A program made the translations under genes and the position numbers. The notes beneath the pieces are model-generated. The model was not told the origin of the DNA. It was given only the letters and a program-made list of their open reading frames with translations, and ran no database searches. Of a stretch of DNA of 50,654 nucleotides, positions 16,320 to 24,793 are shown in pieces; within the stretch, counting starts at the first letter, position 1; each line of letters opens with the position of its first letter. The DNA is from Myxococcales bacterium. Its GTDB lineage: Bacteria; Myxococcota; B64-G9. The DNA is taken from the NCBI GenBank assembly GCA_012798435.1, contig JAAZNF010000002.1:1-50654 (forward strand). Direction: 5' to 3'.

Positions 16320-17227
16320 AACCGACCGAACTGGTGTACAGCTCGCACGACCGCTGCGAGTACCTGCACCGCGAGTGGCTGGTGCAGCGCGCGCTGGAGA
16401 GCCCCGACAACAAGACCTTGCTGTACCTCCCCTGCTCGTCGCGCTCGCGCGGCGACCAGGAGTTCAGCTGGGGAACCTTCGCCTGGTATCTCGAGCGCTT
16501 CCGGCAGTACGGCCTCGAGCCGCGGCACTTCTTCTGGGACGAGAACCTGCGGCGCGAGGACGTGCAGCTACTCTTCGACTGGCTGCGCTACTCCCGCGTT
16601 GTCATCCTGGGCGGCGGACGCATCCAGCTCGGCCTCGAGCGCTACCGCGCCCTGGGCGGGCGGTACTTCGGCAACCCTGACGCCTTCGTGCAGACGCTGC
16701 TGGCCCGCCAGGCCGACGGCCTGCTCACGGCGGGGTTCTCGGCCGGGGCGGCGCAACTGTGCGAGCACAGCTGCGACGAGGACGTGCCCACCTTCGGGCT
16801 CATCGCCAAGACCGTGGTCACGCTGCACCACGAGCCGGCCGCGCGGGGACACCTGGACTACCTGGCCCACCGCCACCCCGACTGCCTGGTGTTCGGCCTG
16901 CCCAACGACTCGGGGATCGCGGTGAGCCGCGGCTTCACCGAGCGCGGGAACTACTGGCAGATCATCCAGTTCATCATCGACTGCTCCTGGGACCGGCCCG
17001 AGGACGCGCACCACATCAAGACCCGCCAGGGGGTGCCGATCGAGCACCGCTACCTGGACGGGCGGGAGTGGCGCTTCAACGGCGGCGACATCCTGCTGCG
17101 GGTCTTCTATCAAAACGACGGCTGGGAGGGCTGGATCAAGCGGCCGGAGGTGCCGGTCTTCCACGAATACGGAACCCAGCGCGAGTGCGGCTACCGCTCG
17201 GTCGAGGAGATCCTGGGGAGCCGCTGA
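16316..17227 (+). CDS. S51-family-like serine hydrolase (cyanophycinase/dipeptidase E-like)
   Basis: ATG 16316 overlaps the previous stop as ATGA. The 303-residue protein shows a VVILGGG strand at residues 95-101 and the nucleophile elbow TAGFSAGAAQLCE with Ser142. This is the GxSAGA pattern of S51 peptidases such as cyanophycinase and peptidase E. His179 lies 37 residues later, the same spacing as the Ser-His pair of peptidase E. There is no signal peptide. S51 enzymes cut aspartyl or isopeptide bonds, so with two ATP-grasp enzymes and an FGase-like protein it probably processes or recycles the pathway's amide product. A glutamine-amidotransferase-like fold without peptidase activity is the alternative. 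Confidence 0.75.
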   Translation: MKPTELVYSSHDRCEYLHREWLVQRALESPDNKTLLYLPCSSRSRGDQEFSWGTFAWYLERFRQYGLEPRHFFWDENLRREDVQLLFDWLRYSRVVILGGGRIQLGLERYRALGGRYFGNPDAFVQTLLARQADGLLTAGFSAGAAQLCEHSCDEDVPTFGLIAKTVVTLHHEPAARGHLDYLAHRHPDCLVFGLPNDSGIAVSRGFTERGNYWQIIQFIIDCSWDRPEDAHHIKTRQGVPIEHRYLDGREWRFNGGDILLRVFYQNDGWEGWIKRPEVPVFHEYGTQRECGYRSVEEILGSR

Positions 17228-17337
17228 GACGGACGCACACCGTCCCGAAAACGACGGGCGGAAGGGTCTCCCGGGCGTGGGGTGGGGCACGAGCGGCCGG
17301 ATTGTCAACGCACCCGCGGTCTGTGAAACGGATCGAA

Positions 17338-18135
17338 TCAAGGCGCCGCCGCGGACGTCGCCGCCGCCTGTGCATCTTTCAAGGCGCTGGTCGGCCGGAC
17401 CGCCGCCAGCCGCCGGGCCTTCTCCACCACCTGGGCGGAGAGGTTCTCCGAGGCGGAGCGGAGTAGCTCCGCCTTGAGAGCGCGCCGTTCCTCGGCGCGG
17501 GAGACCAGCGCCGCCTTCCGTTTGCCCTCCACGCGGGCGAACACCGAGAACAGGATGGTGCCGGTCTTCACGTCGAACAGCGTGGCCTCCAGCACCCCCG
17601 CGGCGCTGAGCGTGCTGGCGGGGGCGAACAGCAGCGGCAGCAATGCCAGATAGCTGAAGCCCCAGGCGTTGAGGGAGCTTCTGTCCACGAAGCGGTTTCT
17701 GTACAGGACCAGGTAGTCGGCGCGGTAGCGCGCCGCCAGCTCGCGCAGGCCGGAGACGCCGGCGTCGCACGGCCAGCCGGTGGACACCTCGCTGACTCCA
17801 TCAAACAGCCCCGAGCGCTCCAGTGCGCCGGCGATGGCCTCGGGGACGGCGTTGAGCGGCAGGTCGGGGTCCGGGCCGTAGCCCGTGGCCACTGGGATCA
17901 CCCCCACGCGCGCCCCCTCCTCCAGAAACACCGGGGCGGCCAGCACCCGGCGCAGGTCCTCCTCGGAGATCGAGCCGGCGGTGTCGCGCTTGAAGTGATC
18001 TCGCTCGAGCGGCGTTGCTGCCGGAGACAGCGCAAGCGGCGCCATCTCGGCGTGCATGGGCTTCATGGCGGCGCAACCCGAGGCAACGGCAACCAGCGGC
18101 AACGATACAACCAGAGACCGGATGCGGCTCGACAT
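17338..18135 (-). CDS. Lipoprotein of unknown function
   Basis: ATG 18135 has AGGAGG six bases upstream. The signal ends VASGC (Cys21). The 265-residue protein has an alpha/beta layout: a strand VGVIPVATGYG, a helix EAIAGALERSGLF, then YRADYLVLYRNRF, a hydrophobic stretch FSYLALLPLLFAPAS, and FDVKTGTILFSVFARVEG. This order (a putative signalling-like strand with a Leu/Pro-rich stretch before the LFDVKTG strand) recalls the rhombotail-type lipoproteins, but I am not confident of that. The C-terminal 60 residues are helical and Ala-rich. It is convergent with the amidoligase operon and separated from it by about 110 bp. Confidence 0.65.
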   Translation of the reverse strand: MSSRIRSLVVSLPLVAVASGCAAMKPMHAEMAPLALSPAATPLERDHFKRDTAGSISEEDLRRVLAAPVFLEEGARVGVIPVATGYGPDPDLPLNAVPEAIAGALERSGLFDGVSEVSTGWPCDAGVSGLRELAARYRADYLVLYRNRFVDRSSLNAWGFSYLALLPLLFAPASTLSAAGVLEATLFDVKTGTILFSVFARVEGKRKAALVSRAEERRALKAELLRSASENLSAQVVEKARRLAAVRPTSALKDAQAAATSAAAP

Positions 18136-18236
18136 GGCGTTCCTCCTTGGCGGGCGCGAGTCCCGCCATCATTTATCGAGTTAACGCCAGACACCGGCCG
18201 CGGCTTACACCCTGATGGAGGTTCCGGGATCCGGAT

Positions 18237-19391
18237 TCAGGGGTTCGGCGATTCGCTCATGGGCTGCTGGTCGAGGATGGTCCCGCCGGCGCCCATGTAG
18301 AGGAGCTGCTGGCCGAAGGAGAACTCGTCGATGAAGAGGTCGGTGACCTGGCCCTGCGGCGGATCGAGGTGGATCCAGTAGCCGTACGGGCCACCGTGGT
18401 GGTTGATGGCCTGGGCCAGGTCGAAGTACCCGTCGATGACGCGCGGGGTTCCCTGGTGGGTGTAGCGCGCCTCCTCCAACCCGCCCATGAAGCACGGGAA
18501 GAGCTCGGGAAAGCCAAACGGCTCGATCCAGCCGCGCGAGCGCAGCCAGAGCACGTCGCCGTTCTGCACCGAAAACTCGCGGATGCGCTCTTCCAGCGTA
18601 AAGGTGTCGCAGCTCATGAGCCCGCTCCAGCGCCAGTCCCACTGGACCGAGCCGGAGAAGCGGCTGCCGCGGGTCAGGTTGGCGGCGTCGAGGATGAGGA
18701 CCGGCTGGACCGGCTGGCCGTTCTCGACGCGGAATAAAAAGCGCAGCTCGAGGTCGATGTTCTCGGCGCCCTTGGCAAAGCGTTGCTGGAACACGAGTTC
18801 GAAATCCCCCTGCCCGGGCTGATCCTTCCACTCGCGCGTCATCTGTCCCGCCCCCGTCGCGGCCGCCAGGGCCCCGTCCGTCGCCGCCTCGAACCGCTCC
18901 ACCCAGTCGGGGGCGGAGACGTCGTCCTGGACCGAGAACTGGTAGCGGCCCGGCCGCAGCGAGAGGCGGACCTTGACCTGCCAGTTCTCCTCCACGCTGT
19001 CGCCGCGGTGGGCGTAGCTTACGCAGATGCGCGTCGGGTCGGGTACGGTGATCTGGACCTGGCCCGCGCCGATGTCCTGGCAGCCGCCGTCCCGGCAACC
19101 GGAGGGGCACTCCACCCGGCTGAAGGAGTAATGACAGCTTCCGGTAACGGGATCGCACTCGCCCGGGGCGCGGTAGGTGCGAAGGAACGTCGTGTCCTCG
19201 CACTCGTCGGCGGGAGGCTCATCGCAGGTCTTTCCCTGGCAGCGGTCCGTATCCCCCGCATCCGCACCGTCCGCGCCGTCCGCGCCGTCCGTCCCCGCGT
19301 CCGCTCCGCCGCTCCCCGAACAGGACACGACGAGCGCGCCACCCACCACCCAGACGACGGCCCAGATCAGCCTCTGATCCGAAAGACGCAT
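18237..19391 (-). CDS. Lipoprotein with Cys-rich module, paralogue of the gene at 1443-2552
   Basis: The signal ends LVVSC (Cys24), then a GADGADGAD-type linker and a Cys-rich module (eight Cys between residues 51 and 104). The main domain from residue about 110 is beta-rich with SLRPGRYQFSVQ, FELVFQQRF, LELRFLFRVENG and LILDAANL. It aligns by eye with the lipoprotein at 1443-2552 (same SLRPG start, same FRF then LDAA spacing), so these are paralogues. It ends YGYWIHLDPPQG and DLFIDEFSFG. The start at 19391 has no clear Shine-Dalgarno sequence. Copy 2 of the dispersed structured element ends 49 nt upstream. Function unknown. Confidence 0.7.
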   Translation of the reverse strand: MRLSDQRLIWAVVWVVGGALVVSCSGSGGADAGTDGADGADGADAGDTDRCQGKTCDEPPADECEDTTFLRTYRAPGECDPVTGSCHYSFSRVECPSGCRDGGCQDIGAGQVQITVPDPTRICVSYAHRGDSVEENWQVKVRLSLRPGRYQFSVQDDVSAPDWVERFEAATDGALAAATGAGQMTREWKDQPGQGDFELVFQQRFAKGAENIDLELRFLFRVENGQPVQPVLILDAANLTRGSRFSGSVQWDWRWSGLMSCDTFTLEERIREFSVQNGDVLWLRSRGWIEPFGFPELFPCFMGGLEEARYTHQGTPRVIDGYFDLAQAINHHGGPYGYWIHLDPPQGQVTDLFIDEFSFGQQLLYMGAGGTILDQQPMSESPNP

Positions 19392-19440
19392 GAAGTCATG
19401 CTACCGGATGCCCTGGTTTGAATCAACGCCCCGGCGATCC

Positions 19441-19580
19441 GACCGCACCTTGTAATACTGCAATTCGATTGATCCATTGCGAAACTTTTTGTGGCGCGGC
19501 GCGCAAGGCGGGTCCTCCATGCAGCGGAGCCGGCTTGGCGGCGAGCAGTTAGGAGGAGCCACCGTCAAGCAGCCGCGCCC
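19441..19580 (-). repeat. Dispersed structured element, copy 2 (sense -)
   Basis: This is the second copy of the element at 2828-2960, in opposite orientation. The core 19491-19535 differs from copy 1 at one of 45 bases. On the sense (minus) strand, GGTGGCTCCTCC (complement of 19552-19563) pairs with GGAGGACCCGCC (complement of 19507-19518) at 11 of 12 positions. The 5' arm differs from copy 1 (GGTGGCTCCTCC against GGCGGGTCATCC) yet still pairs, which argues for a selected RNA or hairpin structure. It ends 49 nt before the start of the lipoprotein gene at 18237-19391, the same placement as copy 1. Confidence 0.65.
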
Positions 19581-19691
19581 AAGAGAATAGTGTCGTAAAA
19601 AAGCGAAGTACGGTCCGCTTGGCGATTGAAGCCAGCGGATCTTGCGGCTAGAATGCTCTGTGTGCGTTCCGCCTCCTGCCCAGGAGCACCC

Positions 19692-20156
19692 ATGCGCCAG
19701 ATCCTGTTTCTTTTGTCGCTGTGCCTCTTTTCCGCCGCCGCGGCCGCCGGACCCGCCCCGTCGCACCTGCTGATCCAGGTCTCCTTGGAAAAAGGGTCTT
19801 TTACGCTGGTTCGCGTCACCGAGGTGGCCCAGCCCTTGCCCAAGCAACGGACCCCCAGCGAACCCGGGACCTGGAAGGCGGCGCTCCTGGACGAGAAGGG
19901 CCGGCCACTCTACTCGGTCCGCATGAACGATCCCACCGAGCTACGCGGCGAGTTCGAGGATCCTACGCAGCCCGGGCGCATCCAGGCGGTCCACACCCGG
20001 CAGCCCGAGCCGGTGCATTTTACCGTGCGTGTCCCGGCGGGCGCGGGCCGGCGGCTCGTCTTCTACGCGCTCGACGCCGAGCGGGTCCGTGAGCCCGAAC
20101 CCAAGGAAGCCGACTGGAAGACACTCGGCGATGTCCGGCTCACCGGGAAGGAGTAG
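19692..20156 (+). CDS. Small exported protein, first of a two-gene operon
   Basis: ATG 19692 has AGGAG five bases upstream, giving a signal peptide MRQILFLLSLCLFSAAAAAG; the longer frame from 19626 has no signal. The mature 135 residues form a beta-sandwich-like protein (HLLIQVSLEKGSFTLVRVTEV, PLYSVRMNDP, HFTVRVPAGAGRRLVFYAL). It ends three bases before the start of the M64 peptidase gene, so the two are co-transcribed. Myxococcal M64 peptidases are often preceded by a small exported protein of this kind, so it may act as partner, propeptide-like chaperone or inhibitor. This is inference from position only. Confidence 0.65.
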   Translation: MRQILFLLSLCLFSAAAAAGPAPSHLLIQVSLEKGSFTLVRVTEVAQPLPKQRTPSEPGTWKAALLDEKGRPLYSVRMNDPTELRGEFEDPTQPGRIQAVHTRQPEPVHFTVRVPAGAGRRLVFYALDAERVREPEPKEADWKTLGDVRLTGKE

Positions 20157-20159
20157 CCC

Positions 20160-22271
20160 ATGCGCCGTCTCCTTCCGCTCGTTTTCGCCGGCACGCTGGC
20201 GCTGCAATTATTTGCCGGCGCCGCCCGGGCCTACGACGTCGAGGTCATCGAGCAGAACGGCGATCCCGCAAACCGCGTGGACATCGCCATCCTGGGCGAC
20301 GGCTACCGGGTCGAGGACCAGACGAAGCTAACCACCGACGTGAATTCCTTCCTCACTCTCTTTTGGCAGCGCCAGCCTTTCGGCGAGTACCGGCGCTACT
20401 TCAACGTCAAACTGGTGCACGTCATCTCCAATGAGATTGGCGCCGACAACGGCACCTACGGCGTCACCCGCGACACCGCACTCGGGGCCTACTACAACTG
20501 CAACAACATCGACCGGCTCTTGTGCGTGAACACCGGCACGGTGTTCTCGGTCGCCGCCTCCCACGTCCCCGAGTACGACTACATCTTCGTCATCGTCAAC
20601 GACCCCAAGTACGGCGGCGCCGGCGGATCGATCGCGGTGTTCTCGGTGCATTCCAGCGCCCCCGAGATCGCCCTGCACGAGTTCGGTCACACCCAGGGCG
20701 CGCTCGCCGACGAGTACGAGGACGCCTACCCCGGCTACCCCGGCTGCGGCAGCGATTGCCCCGAACCCAACGTGACCAACCACAACACCCGCGAGACGGT
20801 GAAGTGGAACAGCTGGATCGACGCCGCCACTCCGGTGCCCACCCCGGAAACCTCGCAGTACGGCTCGGTGATCGGCGTGTTCGAGGGCGCCCGCTACCAG
20901 ACCAGCGGCGTGTACCGCCCCAAACAGAACTGCCAGATGCGCGCCCTGGGCCAGCAGTTCTGCTCTGTCTGCGGCGAGGCCATCATCCTGCGCATCTACA
21001 ACAAGGTCGATCCCATCGACGCCACTTCACCTCCCTCCCCGGTGAGCCTGGGGCCGTGCGACACGGCGTCCTTCACCTACACTCATCCCGAAAAGCCCAC
21101 CGACACCTTCCTGGCGACCTGGACGCTGGACGGCCAGGCCTACGCGAGCGGAGTGAACACCCTCGACATCCTGGCGTCCTCGCTCGGCCCCGGCGCGCAC
21201 ACCCTGCGCCTCGACGTCGCCGACGAGACGCCCTCGGTGCGGCGCGATCCATCCAACCTGCTGTTCGACAGCTACACCTGGACCATCAACGTAAGCTCGG
21301 CGGGCAACGTGTGCCTCATCGGCGGTCAGTGCCTCCCGGCGGGGACGGTCGACCCGTCGAATCCCTGCCGCGAGTGCATCCCGACCCAGAACCCCTCCGG
21401 CTTCAGCCCCGACGATACCAACACCTGTGACGACAACCTGTTCTGTAACGGCGCCGAGCGCTGCCTGGCCGGGAGTTGCGTGCGGGAGAACCCCCCCTGC
21501 GCCGACGACGGCCTGGCCTGCACGCAAGACTGCGACGAGGACGCCGACGCCTGTCATGTGTTGCTGGCCGGGAACTGCCTCATCGGAGGCGCTTGCTTCC
21601 CGGATGGCGCGGCGGACCCGCAGAACCCGTGCCGGGAGTGCGCGAGCGCTTCCGACCCGTCCCACTGGACCAACGACGACCAGAACTCCTGCAACGACGG
21701 GGTGTTCTGCAACGGCGAGGAGCGCTGCGCCGCGGGGGTGTGCCAGGCCGGCACCAACCCCTGCGCCGACGACGGCCTCGCCTGCACGCGAGACTGCGAC
21801 GAGGACGCCGACGCCTGTCATGTGCTGCTGGATGGGAGCTGCCTCATCGGGGGCGTTTGCTACGCGGACGGCGCAACCGACCCGCAGAACCCCTGCCGCA
21901 AGTGCTCGCCCTCCCTCGGTCCGCTGACCTGGAGCGACGCCGACGGGGCGCTCTGCGACGACGGCGATCCGTGCACGGCGAACGATCGCTGCCGCGGCGG
22001 CGCCTGCGTCGCGGGAGAAAACACCTGCGCGGACGGCGGGACGGACGCCGGACCGGACGGCTCTGACGCGGGCGCGGACGCGGGTTCGGACGCCGGGAGC
22101 GACGCCGGCGATGGCGCCCACCCGCCCATTGTTTCCGGCGGTTGCGGCTGCGCGGGAGCGGGCGCGCCGGGCGGCGATCTGGCCCCGCTCCTTGCCCTGC
22201 TGCTTATCTGGCTCAGCCCTCGGCGTCCTTCGAGGAGAACTGGTCGTCCTTGTCGCGGAACAGCACGTTGA
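20160..22271 (+). CDS. Secreted M64 (IgA peptidase-like) metallopeptidase with MYXO-CTERM tail
   Basis: A signal peptide (to about residue 24, ending ARA) leads into an M64 domain: NGDPANRVDIAILGDGY, then the zinc site HEFGHTQGALADEYED with His173, Glu174 and His177. This is a gluzincin-like peptidase related to Clostridium IgA peptidase. A beta-sandwich follows (residues 295-380), then Cys-rich repeats of 88 residues, a DAG-rich linker, and the tail GGCGCAGAGAPGG followed by a Leu-rich membrane segment and LSPRR. That tail is the MYXO-CTERM sorting signal of Myxococcota. Extra Arg-rich residues after LSPRR extend into the 3' end of the convergent gene (overlap 22213-22271). It is probably anchored or processed at the outer surface. 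Confidence 0.85.
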   Translation: MRRLLPLVFAGTLALQLFAGAARAYDVEVIEQNGDPANRVDIAILGDGYRVEDQTKLTTDVNSFLTLFWQRQPFGEYRRYFNVKLVHVISNEIGADNGTYGVTRDTALGAYYNCNNIDRLLCVNTGTVFSVAASHVPEYDYIFVIVNDPKYGGAGGSIAVFSVHSSAPEIALHEFGHTQGALADEYEDAYPGYPGCGSDCPEPNVTNHNTRETVKWNSWIDAATPVPTPETSQYGSVIGVFEGARYQTSGVYRPKQNCQMRALGQQFCSVCGEAIILRIYNKVDPIDATSPPSPVSLGPCDTASFTYTHPEKPTDTFLATWTLDGQAYASGVNTLDILASSLGPGAHTLRLDVADETPSVRRDPSNLLFDSYTWTINVSSAGNVCLIGGQCLPAGTVDPSNPCRECIPTQNPSGFSPDDTNTCDDNLFCNGAERCLAGSCVRENPPCADDGLACTQDCDEDADACHVLLAGNCLIGGACFPDGAADPQNPCRECASASDPSHWTNDDQNSCNDGVFCNGEERCAAGVCQAGTNPCADDGLACTRDCDEDADACHVLLDGSCLIGGVCYADGATDPQNPCRKCSPSLGPLTWSDADGALCDDGDPCTANDRCRGGACVAGENTCADGGTDAGPDGSDAGADAGSDAGSDAGDGAHPPIVSGGCGCAGAGAPGGDLAPLLALLLIWLSPRRPSRRTGRPCRGTAR
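21312..22025 (+). repeat. 264-bp in-frame tandem repeats in the M64 peptidase gene
   Basis: The Cys codon opening CLIGG lies at 21312 and 21576, and that opening CADDGLACT lies at 21498 and 21762. Both pairs are exactly 264 bp (88 codons) apart. About 2.7 units are present, the last one diverging into CDDGDPCTANDRC. The modules belong to the same Cys-rich class as those in the C25-like lipoprotein at 4256 but with a longer period. Confidence 0.8.
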
Positions 22272-22884
22272 AGGTGGTCAGCGTCCCGTAAATCTTGCTG
22301 ATGTAGCCCTGGAGATCGACCTTCTCCGCCTCGGAGAGTTTGTCGTTTGCGTTGATCTTCTGCTCCAGCACTCGCAGCCGATCGCGCAGCATCACGATCT
22401 TGTGAAAGAACGTCTCCAGCGGCACGTCCTTGGCCTGGAGCGCCGGATCGGCCGGCTTGAGGGTGAGCGTGCCGCCCGCCCAGCGCTTGCCGATGGCGGG
22501 ATAGCCGTAGAGCGTCTCCTCCTCGAGCAGCTCCCGCAGCACTTGTTTGAGCCCGTCGCGATCCATGGCGATCTCTCCCCGGGTATCCCCTTGTACCGGC
22601 GCCTCCAGCGTGGCCCGCGCCGGCCGCGGGGCTTCCTCCTCGGACCACCCGCTCTCTCGCCGGCGCGAGCGCGGCTCCGGCGAGGCCGCCACCACGCGGG
22701 TGCGCACCTGCCCCACCCGCTCTTGCCGAAGCTGGAGCGAGGGACAGGCGTCACGTCTACCGGAGAGCTGCCCCAGCTCGGGCCGCAGCCGGCACGTTCC
22801 GCTGCGCACCCCGCCCGCGTCCGCCTCGCCGGTGCCCCGGAATGCGGCACAGTCGGCGCAGGTGGCGAGCGGCAGATCGTTCAT
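22213..22884 (-). CDS. Small Cys-cluster protein with helical C-terminal domain
   Basis: The 223-residue protein starts at ATG 22884, 20 bp after the stop of the lipoprotein gene upstream on this strand, without a clear Shine-Dalgarno sequence. Residues 9-45 contain a Cys cluster (C-x2-C, then GTCRLRPELG, then DACPSL), as in small metal-binding or iron-sulfur-like motifs of uncharacterised bacterial proteins. After a basic, low-complexity linker, the second half (MDRDGLKQVLRELLEEE to NVLFRDKDDQF) is helical and charged. A GGGAGAG before the internal ATG of MDRDGL means this half might also be made separately. No signal peptide. It overlaps the M64 gene tail by 59 bp, convergently. Confidence 0.6.
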   Translation of the reverse strand: MNDLPLATCADCAAFRGTGEADAGGVRSGTCRLRPELGQLSGRRDACPSLQLRQERVGQVRTRVVAASPEPRSRRRESGWSEEEAPRPARATLEAPVQGDTRGEIAMDRDGLKQVLRELLEEETLYGYPAIGKRWAGGTLTLKPADPALQAKDVPLETFFHKIVMLRDRLRVLEQKINANDKLSEAEKVDLQGYISKIYGTLTTFNVLFRDKDDQFSSKDAEG

Positions 22885-22904
22885 TTTGAACCGAGAGCGG
22901 GCTT

Positions 22905-24587
22905 CTACTTGGTGATCACCAGCGCCCACTGGTTGAGCTTGCCGGTGTCCTGGGCGTAGGTGTCGACGAGCTTGAGCGTCCAGGTGCCCTGGGCCGAAAG
23001 CCCCTTGAAGGCGTCCAGGCTGAAGCTCTGCGCGATGTTCTGCCGCGAACCGCCGTCCTGGTCCCACACCGTGACGGTCTTGCCGCCGTGGCTGAGGGTG
23101 ATCCGGAGATCGCCGATGTAGGTGTGGGTGACGTCCAGCTCGAGCGACAACGAGGCGATGGTCATGCTGTCCGGCACCTCGATGGTGGAGCTCACCCCGG
23201 CGCTCGAGTTGTCGGGGATGCTGGCGCTGGTGGTGTTCTCGTAGCGCTTGGAGGTGTTCGGGTCGGGGGGCGTGCCGCACAGCGAGCCGGCGGGCGAGAA
23301 GCAGTTGTCGCGCACGCCGCTCACCCCGAAGGTGGAGTCTCCCACCTTGTTGCGCACCGCCTGCAGCAGGTCCTTCCAGGAGACCTTGTAGCCGCGGGTC
23401 AGGGTGTACTGGATCTTGGAGAGCACCGGGGCGGCGAACTCGTTGGCGTTGGCCGAGACCTCCACCACCGAGGACATGATGTCCACGTTCTGCCAGCCGC
23501 CCTTGCCGGCCAGGATCGGCCGCACGTAGTACTCGTAGCCCAGGCAGCCACCGTACAGGAAAATTTGGTAGAACGATGGGTAGGTGGGCCGCTCCCAGAA
23601 GTCGCTGGCCCCCAGCATGCTGTGGCCGTCGTACACCACGATCTCGTGCTCGGAGAGCGCACGCTGGAAGTTGGAGAAGTGGGCGAAGTCGCCCAGGCCC
23701 GAGAAGTCGCGCGGCGAGTAGAGGTCGATCTCGAACTCCACCTGGCCGAAGGTCTTCCTGAAACGCCGCCCCACCGGCGCCGGAGTGACCTCGGTGAACT
23801 TGGCGTTCTTGAGGTTCCGGGCCATGGTCTTGTAGGCGCTCATGCCGGGATCGCTATCGCTGATGGCGCCGTCGCCGATCTGGCCGAACAGCACCACCGC
23901 GGTGATGCGGCCGTCGGCGATGAGCCGGTCGTACTCGGGGTAGGTCACCTTGCCCTGCGCGAACATGCGCGAGATGGTGATCTGCATGTCCTGCGTGGCG
24001 ATGCGGCAGCCGGAGAGATCGGGGTTCCACATGTACCAGTAGATGGTGGCGTCCAGCTCCATGTGGTCGTCGGGATCGGCGCAGCTGTTGCCGGCGTCGG
24101 AGTACACCGAATAGGGCTTCAGGGGCACCTTGGCGGTGTACACCTTGCCCACGCTGGCGCCGGAGACGTAGCGCTGGAGCAGCACGGCGTTCACGCCCCG
24201 GATACGGAAGTGCCGAAGCTTGCTCACCGGGGCCGAGCGCGCCTCGGCGGCGGTCTTCCACAAGCCGTCGATCTGCCACTCCACCCGCTGGTCGGAGCTG
24301 GCGTCCTCGGCCAGCGACTCGAGGTAGAACTGCCCCTGCTTGCGCAGGTAGGTCAGCGCGAACTGCCCGAGCTGGGCCGGGGCCTCGAAGATCTGGTAGC
24401 TCGACGCCTCAACGTCGGCCTCGAGATCCACCTCCACCTCGATGCCGTCGGGGTTGTAATAGGCGGTGTCTTCCTTGCCGCCCGCGGTCCAGTCCTCCAG
24501 GAAGGCGTTGTAGTCCTCGTCCGCACCGCCACAGCCGCCGAGCAGGCCCGCGAGCAAAAGCAGAAGTCCGATCTTACAAGGCTTCAT
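22905..24587 (-). CDS. Lipoprotein with caspase-fold-like core and P-domain
   Basis: Start ATG 24587 is preferred to the ATG 12 bases upstream because GGAGG of the first ATG's own codons then serves as the ribosome-binding site. The signal ends LLGGC (Cys19). The core (residues 60-450) has VYDGHSMLG with His322 and FLYGGCLGY with Cys348, the His-then-Cys arrangement of clan CD (caspase/gingipain-like) folds. The last 110 residues (TTSASIPDN, LDVTHTYIGDLRITLSHGG, GTWTLKLVDTYAQD) are a proprotein-convertase P-domain, common at the ends of secreted bacterial peptidases. Peptidase function is likely but unproven. It precedes the Cys-cluster gene at 22213 in a two-gene unit. Confidence 0.75.
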   Translation of the reverse strand: MKPCKIGLLLLLAGLLGGCGGADEDYNAFLEDWTAGGKEDTAYYNPDGIEVEVDLEADVEASSYQIFEAPAQLGQFALTYLRKQGQFYLESLAEDASSDQRVEWQIDGLWKTAAEARSAPVSKLRHFRIRGVNAVLLQRYVSGASVGKVYTAKVPLKPYSVYSDAGNSCADPDDHMELDATIYWYMWNPDLSGCRIATQDMQITISRMFAQGKVTYPEYDRLIADGRITAVVLFGQIGDGAISDSDPGMSAYKTMARNLKNAKFTEVTPAPVGRRFRKTFGQVEFEIDLYSPRDFSGLGDFAHFSNFQRALSEHEIVVYDGHSMLGASDFWERPTYPSFYQIFLYGGCLGYEYYVRPILAGKGGWQNVDIMSSVVEVSANANEFAAPVLSKIQYTLTRGYKVSWKDLLQAVRNKVGDSTFGVSGVRDNCFSPAGSLCGTPPDPNTSKRYENTTSASIPDNSSAGVSSTIEVPDSMTIASLSLELDVTHTYIGDLRITLSHGGKTVTVWDQDGGSRQNIAQSFSLDAFKGLSAQGTWTLKLVDTYAQDTGKLNQWALVITK

Positions 24588-24793
24588 GTCATCCTCCATG
24601 GATTACCGAGTTCGGCGCACCAGTTTGACGGTTTCGTCACTGTTTTTCAAGGATATTCCGGCTCTCCAACGAGCCCACGCCAGGGCGCTGCGTCGACAGT
24701 TCAGCGGCGCCAAAAAAATTCTTGACAAGCCCGCCTCGGGCAATGCATTCGTCAAGCCCGGAGGCCGGTTTCAATTCCTCATGGGAGTGCGTC

